Assembly: GCA_964524145.1 (NCBI GenBank)
Contig: CAZGCA010000123.1
Location: 1-10,579, forward strand
DNA: 10,579 bases
Direction of reading: 5' to 3'
From: CAZGCA01 sp964524145
GTDB taxonomy: Bacteria > Hydrogenedentota > CAZGCA01
Both the position numbers and the translations under genes were made by a program. Positions 5,584-10,579 of this stretch are shown in pieces (position 1 is the stretch's first letter; the number at the start of each line of letters is the position of its first letter). The notes beneath the pieces are model-generated. The model was not told the DNA's origin, did not search any database, and saw only the letters and a list, made by a program, of their open reading frames with translations.

Positions 5584-6873
5584 ATGCCGGCATTCGTAGT
5601 GGTGGGCAGCCAGTGGGGTGACGAGGCCAAAGGCAAAATCGTCGACTACCTCAGCGACCGTGTCGACTGTGTGCTGAGGTTTCAAGGCGGCAACAACGCC
5701 GGCCACACCGTCATCATAGAGGGGCAGAAGTACGTCCTGCATCTGGTGCCGAGCGGTATTCTGCGCCCCGAGATGAGCTGCATCATCGGCAACGGCACCG
5801 TCGTAGACCCCGCCGTACTGCTCGACGAGATGAGTATGTTGGAATCGCGCGGCGTCGCGTTCGAAGGCCGGTTCTTCATAGCGGATACCGCTCACGTCAT
5901 CATGCAGTACCACAAGATGCTCGACAAAGCACAGGAACTGTCGCGTGGCAAGAAGAAGCTCGGAACGACCGGCACCGGTATCGGACCTGCCTACACCGAC
6001 AAAGCCGCCCGGTCCGGCATCCGAATGGGCGACCTCGTCGATAGGGACAGGCTGTCGGGCAAGCTGGCGCACTGTCTCGAAACGAAGAACAGGCTGCTCG
6101 AGCAGCTTTTCGGACAGAACGGCCTGGACTACGAAGAAACCTTCGCGACCTACGCAGAGTACGGCACGAAGCTGGCCCCGTACGTCTGCGATACCGTGGC
6201 GAAAGTCAACGGGCTGCTCGACGACGGCAGGAAAGTGCTCTGCGAAGGGGCGCAGGGCTCGTTGCTCGATATCGACCACGGTACGTACCCGTTCGTCACC
6301 TCGTCAAACACGCTCGCCGGAAACGTCTGTTGCGGGGCCGGCATCGCGCCGTCAAGAGTGGCCCGCGTCATCGCAGTCGTGAAAGCGTACACCACGCGGG
6401 TCGGCGCCGGGCCGTTTCCCACAGAGCAATCCGGCGAGATCGGCGAGTACCTCCATGAGAAAGGGCACGAGTTCGGGGCAACCACCGGTCGGCCGCGCAG
6501 GTGCGGCTGGTTCGACGCCGTGGCCGTCAATCGCTCGCTCATGCTCAACGGGGCAACCAGCGTGGCGCTCACCAAGTTGGACGTGCTATCCGGACTGGAC
6601 ACGCTCAAGATATGCGTCCGGTACCGTTGTAACGGCTCCGAAACCGGCGTCTTCCCTGCCGACCCCGAAACGCTCGTCAACTGCGAACCCCTCTACGAGG
6701 AGATGCCCGGCTGGCACGAAGAGATAGCCGAGTGCCGGGCATACGACGAGCTGCCGCAGAACGCGCGCAACTACATCCGCCGGCTCGAAGAACTTACAGG
6801 CGTGACCGCCTCAATCATATCCGTCGGGCCCGGTCGCGGCGAAACACTCTTCCAGTTCGACCCGCTCGCCTGA
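5584..6873 (+). CDS. purA: Adenylosuccinate synthase
   Basis: The 429-residue cytosolic enzyme joins IMP and aspartate at the cost of GTP to give adenylosuccinate, the first step from IMP to AMP. Visible motifs are VVVGSQWGDEAKGKIVD with catalytic Asp13, QGGNNAGHTV with catalytic His41, GTTGTGIGPAYTDKAARSGIR (about 128-147), the GTP-site region TGRPRRCGWFDAVA, TKLDVLSGLDTLK, and the C-terminal SVGPGRGE. The glycine loop reads GDEAKGK rather than the commoner GDEGKGK, a tolerated family variant as far as I know. The length is normal for the family. GGGGTGA, which contains the stop of the DUF1844 gene, lies 6 nt before ATG and indicates translational coupling. It is the last gene of the cluster; no clear terminator follows. 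Confidence 0.97.
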   Translation: MPAFVVVGSQWGDEAKGKIVDYLSDRVDCVLRFQGGNNAGHTVIIEGQKYVLHLVPSGILRPEMSCIIGNGTVVDPAVLLDEMSMLESRGVAFEGRFFIADTAHVIMQYHKMLDKAQELSRGKKKLGTTGTGIGPAYTDKAARSGIRMGDLVDRDRLSGKLAHCLETKNRLLEQLFGQNGLDYEETFATYAEYGTKLAPYVCDTVAKVNGLLDDGRKVLCEGAQGSLLDIDHGTYPFVTSSNTLAGNVCCGAGIAPSRVARVIAVVKAYTTRVGAGPFPTEQSGEIGEYLHEKGHEFGATTGRPRRCGWFDAVAVNRSLMLNGATSVALTKLDVLSGLDTLKICVRYRCNGSETGVFPADPETLVNCEPLYEEMPGWHEEIAECRAYDELPQNARNYIRRLEELTGVTASIISVGPGRGETLFQFDPLA

Positions 6874-6936
6874 TCCCGCAACAACACGCGACATCAAAAC
6901 TCATGCGCCTCGGTTCTTCCCTGGCCCCAATCCTTG

Positions 6937-6957
6937 TCTACCGTGTACCATCTACCG
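6937..6957. repeat. Degenerate heptamer repeat TCTACCG-TGTACCA-TCTACCG
   Basis: Three adjacent 7-bp units can be read. The first and third are identical and the middle one keeps TNTACCN. Further T/C-rich heptads (CTTTGCC, CATTTAT) may be decayed units. It resembles in style, though not in sequence, the CTTCNNN array at 2063-2090. Confidence 0.45.
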
Positions 6958-7068
6958 CTTTGCCCATTTATCATTGTCCCGAAAGTCCATAGTTCCGCCT
7001 TCAGCCGGTCAGGGTGTTCGCGCACCTCCATTTTCCGGTTGAAGGTGACGGGAGTCCGATGACTCAAG

Positions 7069-7082
7069 CGTCCCTCCGGGAC
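7069..7082. repeat. Palindromic CGTCCCTCCGGGAC, copy 2
   Basis: This 14-nt sequence is identical to the core of the palindrome at 1947-1963. Here the perfect stem is GTCCC/GGGAC around TCC. Both copies lie in intergenic DNA next to degenerate heptamer repeats. Confidence 0.55.
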
Positions 7083-7192
7083 TCGACCAGTTGCGACGGT
7101 TTCCGGCGCTTGCGGCCTGCCGGATGGATGCGAAGGCCGGCAAGAAGCCGGGTTGCGCGTGCCCCAACATCTTGGGGGATCGACCAATGTAG

Positions 7193-7222
7193 TTGACAAG
7201 ATATGGGTGATCGTGATAGAAT
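7193..7222 (+). promoter_or_regulatory. Promoter of the ParA-CBM48 operon
   Basis: A perfect -35 TTGACA (7193-7198) and -10 TAGAAT (7217-7222) are 18 bp apart. TGA before the -10 forms an extended -10. Transcription should start near 7229, downstream of an in-frame ATG at 7203. This supports the internal start at 7302 for the ParA gene and leaves a leader of about 70 nt. Confidence 0.7.
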
Positions 7223-7301
7223 AAAGCGGAATTGGCAGGAAAACGACAGCAAGAAGCCCAAGCCTTGCAACGACAAGGGGTTAGAAGGGAGGAAACAACT
7301 T

Positions 7302-8387
7302 ATGCGCGTTGTAGCGATGGCGAACCAGAAAGGCGGATGCGGCAAGACGACAACGTCGATCAACTTGGCTGCCTGTTTGGCGAAGAAGAACCGTTCGGTA
7401 CTGCTGATAGATCTTGATCCTCAAGCGCACTCGACCGTCGGGCTTAACGTTGAGCCGGAATCGGTCGAGACGAACGTGTACCACGCGTTAGCCGGGGGCG
7501 ACGGCGCACGCGTTCCGCTTGCCGACACCGTGACGGAAATATCGGAGAACTTCCGTCTGGCATCCTCGAGCGTTATTCTGAGCGCGGCCGAACAGGAACT
7601 TGCAGGTATTGAAGGACGCGAGTACCGGCTCAGAGATGCGATCGCCGGACTGAACGCCGCGTACGACTACGTGATCATCGATTGTCCTCCGAGCCTCGGG
7701 TTGCTCACGTTCAACGCGCTCGTAGCGGCGGACCAGATCATCATCCCGATCGAGACGAGCTTCTTCGCGTTGCACGGCACGGGCAAGCTGCTCGAGACGG
7801 TCGAGCTGGTCAGCGAACGTACGGGTCACAGGAAACTCGTGCGCGCGCTCATCGTCATGTTCGACCGGCGCACGCGTTTCGACAAGGAGGTGCGCAAGAA
7901 CGTGCACAGCCATTTCGGCAGCAACTGTTTCAAGACGGTGATACGTCACACAACGAGGGTAAAGGAAGCGGCCAGTGCGGGTATACCCGTGATCGAGTAC
8001 GACCCGAAATGCATGGGCGCAGCCGATTTCATCGACCTGGCCAAAGAGCTGATTGCACGCGAGAAAACCAAGGAGTGGAAGGAGTTCAACCTGGCGATAC
8101 GTCGTGCCATGGTCGCGCATCCGGTTGAAGGCGGGATCCTGTTCTCGTTCAACGCGCCGGAAGCGGAGAGCGTGTGTATCGTGGGCGACTTCAACAACTG
8201 GTCGACCGAGACGGCGTTCGAGATGAAACGGAACCAGGACGGTATCTGGACGGGTGTTGTGCCGCTGCCCGAAGGGAACCACGAATACAAGTTCGTCGTA
8301 AACGACGAGTGGTATAACGATCCGGCGAATGCAAACGTTGTCGAGAACGGTGTGGGCGGTCTCAACTCGTTAATCACGGTGGGGTGA
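7302..8387 (+). CDS. ParA-type ATPase fused to a CBM48/AMPK-beta-like glycogen-binding domain
   Basis: The 361-residue protein has two parts. Residues 1-255 are a Soj/ParA ATPase: deviant Walker A KGGCGKTTT (10-18) with signature Lys10 and Lys15, Walker A' LIDLDPQAHST (35-45) and Walker B VIIDCPPSLG (124-133). Residues 274-361 are a CBM48/AMPK-beta-type carbohydrate-binding domain: FSFNAPEAESVCIVGDFNNW, then LPEGNHEYKFVVNDEWYNDP, ending GGLNSLITV. Positions that bind glycogen in AMPK beta are present: Trp300 in FNNW, Lys330, Trp337 and Asn355. ParA ATPases form ATP-dependent dimers on DNA or membranes and position cargo. The fused module suggests an alpha-glucan cargo or ligand; this is inference. 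ATG 7302 was chosen over ATG 7203 because GGGAGG lies 9 nt upstream, the ParA fold begins there and the promoter lies between them. The next gene is coupled 10 nt downstream. Confidence 0.9.
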   Translation: MRVVAMANQKGGCGKTTTSINLAACLAKKNRSVLLIDLDPQAHSTVGLNVEPESVETNVYHALAGGDGARVPLADTVTEISENFRLASSSVILSAAEQELAGIEGREYRLRDAIAGLNAAYDYVIIDCPPSLGLLTFNALVAADQIIIPIETSFFALHGTGKLLETVELVSERTGHRKLVRALIVMFDRRTRFDKEVRKNVHSHFGSNCFKTVIRHTTRVKEAASAGIPVIEYDPKCMGAADFIDLAKELIAREKTKEWKEFNLAIRRAMVAHPVEGGILFSFNAPEAESVCIVGDFNNWSTETAFEMKRNQDGIWTGVVPLPEGNHEYKFVVNDEWYNDPANANVVENGVGGLNSLITVG

Positions 8388-8397
8388 AGAACGTAGC

Positions 8398-8937
8398 ATG
8401 CCTGGCCAACGAAAACTCGCACGCGGTCTCGAGGATGTCTCGCACCTGTTCCTCAGCTCGAAGCCGGAACCGTCCGCCGTCCAAACCGCCAAAGACGAAC
8501 CGTCGCACGCACGCACGCCGAAACGGAGAGAGACATGTGCGAGCTGCATAAACCTGGTGATATCGGAGCTTGACAAAGCGTTCTGTCCTGTTAAAGGCAG
8601 GGTAGTCGGCGAGAATGCCACAGAGTTCGACACGGCGTACGGGCGGTTCTGCGACCGGTTCGATCCTATCACCTCCAGAAACATCATGAAGATTCAGACG
8701 CAGTTCTGGAAACAGAACGAGGGGCGGCTCGTGGAGATCGAGCCCGAACGACCGGAACCCGCGAAGCAGAGCCGCCGCAAGGATGAGAACAACCAGCGCG
8801 AGATGGAAACGCTGAACCTGGATATCGGCAGACTCGCCACGCTTCGTTACGAACTCGAGACGGAAATCGAGAGCGTCACCACACAGCTTGACGAACTGAG
8901 AAGCAAGAAACGGGAACTCGAAGCGCGGGTTGGATAA
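8398..8937 (+). CDS. Four-cysteine, coiled-coil protein partnered with the ParA-CBM48 ATPase
   Basis: I do not recognise a named family for this 179-residue protein. Residues 5-20 (RKLARGLEDVSHLFLS) form a conserved-looking basic/amphipathic segment. Residues 21-45 are polar and Pro-rich. Four cysteines follow, C47, C50, C63 and C85, as CASC, FCPV and FCDRF. This spacing resembles short proteins that bind zinc or an iron-sulfur cluster through CxxC plus two more Cys. Residues about 128-178 are a highly charged heptad-like helix (MetThrLeu/Leu-rich with Glu/Lys/Arg), very likely a coiled coil. There is no signal peptide or membrane segment. Its ribosome binding site GGGGTGA contains the stop of the ParA-CBM48 gene, so the two are translationally coupled. 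By analogy with McdB-type partners of ParA-like ATPases, it could be the adaptor or ATPase activator. That role is a guess. Confidence 0.8.
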   Translation: MPGQRKLARGLEDVSHLFLSSKPEPSAVQTAKDEPSHARTPKRRETCASCINLVISELDKAFCPVKGRVVGENATEFDTAYGRFCDRFDPITSRNIMKIQTQFWKQNEGRLVEIEPERPEPAKQSRRKDENNQREMETLNLDIGRLATLRYELETEIESVTTQLDELRSKKRELEARVG

Positions 8938-9004
8938 GGGCTGGACGCGCTTTTAGATATTGTAAGCAACACGAAACGGTTAGCGATTGGAAGACGCAAA
9001 CCGT

Positions 9005-9053
9005 GCGGGCGGTGGATTTTCCTCCCCCGTTCCACCGCCCGCCTCCTCCTTCC
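9005..9053 (+). terminator. Terminator-like hairpin after the ParA-CBM48 operon
   Basis: GCGGGCGGTGGA (9005-9016) and TCCACCGCCCGC (9031-9042) form a perfect 12-bp stem around a 14-nt pyrimidine-rich loop. The sequence after it is CTCCTCCTTCC, pyrimidine-rich but with few consecutive T. It lies 68 nt past the stop codon. The stem is strong; intrinsic termination is likely but not canonical. Confidence 0.65.
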
Positions 9054-9347
9054 GGACCGCAGTGCTCACTGTCCACGTAGCGGCCCCGAAGTGCCATCCC
9101 GGCGAGTTGCACATACGGATTGTGCGTTGCGCATGCTGCCCCCGTAGACGGCAGGCAATGAGTGCGTCAACGTACGCTTTGAAGCTGCATTATGCGAGCA
9201 ATGTGCCCCCTTCCAGGACGCCGTCTCTTTAATGCTCACAGCGCGGCTCTCGTGATAGCAACGATGCCGAGCCGCATCGGCACGTTCCCAACCGGGACGT
9301 TTCCCGTCAGATGCGGCTGGAAAGCAGGGGAACCGCAGAACCGGACG
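9054..9347. other. Convergent gene-free stretch with alternative hairpins
   Basis: No gene is supported between the ParA operon terminator and the minus-strand beta-helix gene. The stretch includes a GCACA/TGTGC inverted repeat (9109-9125) and the hairpin cluster at 9265-9318. Short open frames on either strand have no recognisable motif. Confidence 0.5.
9265..9318 (-). repeat. Hairpin cluster downstream of the beta-helix gene
   Basis: AGCCGCATC (9270-9278) pairs perfectly with GATGCGGCT (9310-9318). Inside that loop ACGTTCC can pair with GGGACGT (one wobble) at 9282-9300. TGCCGA (9265-9270) can instead pair with TCGGCA (9277-9282), which excludes the outer stem. It lies just past the stop of the minus-strand gene and may end or stabilise its mRNA. 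No U-tract follows on that strand. Confidence 0.45.
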
Positions 9348-10579
9348 TCATGGACAGTGCTCGATAGGGTCCCTTCCAGAAACATAAGAATAACATTCTT
9401 GGACATTATAGGTACAGCCGACAAAACCTTCGCAATCGGTTTCTACTGTGACAGAGCCCCTGCAATCATCCTCTTGGGCCGAGTACCACACACCATTGTC
9501 CCAATACCGGATTAGGTTGTCCTCGAGAATCAGGCGGAGACTTGGCGGAGATCCGTTAACTAGACAATATGCGCTGATCTGAATTCCGTCATAGGCGTCG
9601 CCGCCAGCGTAGCCGCCGTCGGCATCGCTGTGCGAAATTTCAGAATTTCTAACGGTATATGTAGTATTAACGTTCCCCCAGACTTCAAACACGACACCGT
9701 AGTATTCATATGTTCTAAGGACTACATTGCACATCTCGAATTCGCCGGCATTTGATACATAAACCGAGGCCTCGAATCCCGTTAGTTTTATGTCCCGAAT
9801 AACTGCATCGCCTCGAACAAAAACGCCTGTTCTAACAAGTCCAGTGTTCATCATTATGACTGTATCTTCGGGATTCTCCCCTCCACCGGCGAGCGTCACA
9901 TCATCGAGCATCACATAGGCGTCAAAAGTGGGGACCTGCGGCTCGCCATCGGTTTCCCACGTTCGCGCCGAGGGATAATAGAAACCGGGCGCCAGCCGGA
10001 TCGTGCCACCCTCGGGCGGAGCTAACAAGGCCGCCTCGAACTCTTCCGTTGTGTCCACGTCCACAATCGGCTGCGGCAGGTCGCCGCACGGGTCTTCGTC
10101 CGACACCCACACTTCGCACCCGCACGACCCAACGCTGGGTCCCGTATCCCAGTGTGGGTTGACCGCTATCACGGTCGCTTCAGTCTCCGCATCGAACGGC
10201 ACCTTGACGATGTTGCTGCTTTGACCGGAGCTGGCGATCATCTCTTCGCCAACGACGGTCGTTCCTTGGTGCGCGATCACGGTCGCCTGCAGAGCCGCTG
10301 CTGTGGCGTACGAATCGAACTCGACGTGCAACTGTCCCTCGAGCGCATGCTCCCCAAGCGTATTCTTGAACACCAACACGTCCGCCGTCAATTGCTGCGC
10401 CACGTTGAAGGACATATATGCCCGATTGTCCTTGCTGTCGCCCCGCTCACCCTTCTTGAGCGTTAATGTGTTGCCCGGTTTCGGCAGCCCCGTCGGGAGC
10501 TGGTTGGGCGGCCCGAGCTTGTCCGCATGCCACAGCTCTCCCGTATTCGTCTCATTGGTGTCGAAATCCTTGTGGAACA
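9348..10579 (-). CDS. Secreted right-handed beta-helix (pectin-lyase-like) protein, 5' end outside the window
   Basis: The frame is open from the window edge to the stop at 9348, about 409 visible residues. The ATG at 10415 is internal, because 54 upstream codons are uninterrupted. The first part (to about visible residue 150) is a beta-rich region with short hydrophobic strands that I cannot name. After a Cys-rich linker (CGCEVW..., DPCGD), the segment VDTTEEFEAAL...GGTIRLAPGFYYP opens a parallel beta-helix: repeated short strands with Asn/Asp turns such as GVFVRGDAVIRDIKLTGFEASVYVSNAGEFEMCNVVLR (seen in pieces at about 9680-9840). Pectin-lyase-fold proteins of this type bind or cleave polysaccharides outside the cell, but no catalytic set can be assigned. 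The 3' portion is clearly more AT-rich than the rest of the gene. It ends with several Cys (YNVQECYS, IEHCP). Confidence 0.75.
   Translation of the reverse strand, partial: FHKDFDTNETNTGELWHADKLGPPNQLPTGLPKPGNTLTLKKGERGDSKDNRAYMSFNVAQQLTADVLVFKNTLGEHALEGQLHVEFDSYATAAALQATVIAHQGTTVVGEEMIASSGQSSNIVKVPFDAETEATVIAVNPHWDTGPSVGSCGCEVWVSDEDPCGDLPQPIVDVDTTEEFEAALLAPPEGGTIRLAPGFYYPSARTWETDGEPQVPTFDAYVMLDDVTLAGGGENPEDTVIMMNTGLVRTGVFVRGDAVIRDIKLTGFEASVYVSNAGEFEMCNVVLRTYEYYGVVFEVWGNVNTTYTVRNSEISHSDADGGYAGGDAYDGIQISAYCLVNGSPPSLRLILEDNLIRYWDNGVWYSAQEDDCRGSVTVETDCEGFVGCTYNVQECYSYVSGRDPIEHCP

Larger units (their letters stand above)
6874..7192. other. Gene-free stretch with degenerate repeats and hairpins
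   Basis: Between purA and the ParA promoter there is no convincing gene. The 101-residue minus-strand open frame across it has no motif and reads through the repeats. The stretch holds a degenerate heptamer array (6937-6957), the second CGTCCCTCCGGGAC palindrome, and two hairpins: CCGGC/GCCGG (7137-7151) and CCCCAA/TTGGGG (7162-7177). None is followed by a U-tract that would make a good purA terminator. Confidence 0.6.

Noticed and set aside
5338..6279. Minus-strand open frame of 313 codons antisense to purA
   Set aside because: Shadow of purA, whose catalytic motifs are complete on the plus strand.
6894..7199. Minus-strand frame of 101 codons between purA and the ParA gene
   Set aside because: It reads through the heptamer array, palindrome and hairpins, with no motif or ribosome binding site.
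7203..7301. N-terminal extension of the ParA gene from ATG 7203
   Set aside because: The extension overlaps the predicted promoter, precedes the expected transcript start, is not part of the ParA fold and lacks a good ribosome binding site, whereas ATG 7302 has one.
7488..8282. Minus-strand open frame of 264 codons antisense to the ParA-CBM48 gene
   Set aside because: It has no motif or ribosome binding site and the plus strand is clearly coding.
9192..9515. Plus-strand frame of 107 codons overlapping the end of the beta-helix gene
   Set aside because: It has no motif, covers the hairpin cluster and conflicts with the better-supported minus-strand gene.

Overview
The window is about 10.6 kb of GC-rich bacterial chromosome. 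No tRNA, rRNA, CRISPR array or insertion sequence is visible. The mix of genes is typical of the PVC superphylum (Lentisphaerae, Planctomycetes) or of lineages such as Candidatus Hydrogenedentes: a pseudopilin with a C-terminal H-x10-DG motif, a tiny basic AURKAIP1/COX24-type protein, a DUF1844 protein and a large secreted beta-helix protein. This placement is an inference from gene content, and no marker gene fixes it. An outer-membrane porin shows the cell is didermic.

Layout. (1) 1-1854: a consensus sigma70-type promoter with a palindrome in its spacer, a leader of about 330 nt, an alginate-export-family beta-barrel porin and a rho-independent terminator. (2) 1855-2165: gene-free DNA packed with palindromes and short degenerate tandem repeats. 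(3) 2166-3280, minus strand: a type II secretion-like pseudopilin with its own promoter. (4) 3423-6873, plus strand: a compact housekeeping operon, ndk - bS22/mS38-like small protein - hisG (long form) - DUF1844 protein - purA. Ribosome binding sites overlap upstream stop codons at two of its junctions. (5) 6874-7192: gene-free DNA with another set of degenerate repeats and a second copy of a 14-nt palindromic sequence. (6) 7193-9053: promoter, a ParA-type ATPase fused to a C-terminal CBM48/AMPK-beta-like glycogen-binding domain, a coupled small protein with four cysteines and a C-terminal coiled coil, and a terminator-like hairpin. (7) 9054-10579: an intergenic region with alternative hairpins, then the 3' part of a minus-strand gene for a secreted right-handed beta-helix protein that runs off the window.

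The nucleotide operon links NTP balancing (Ndk), the first step of histidine synthesis (HisG, which uses ATP and PRPP) and the AMP branch of purine synthesis (PurA). The ribosomal-type small protein suggests coordination with growth. The most notable locus is the ParA-CBM48 pair. A positioning ATPase that carries an apparently intact glycogen-binding module, followed by a small coiled-coil partner, has the architecture expected of a system that places glycogen or another alpha-glucan in the cell. That function is a hypothesis.
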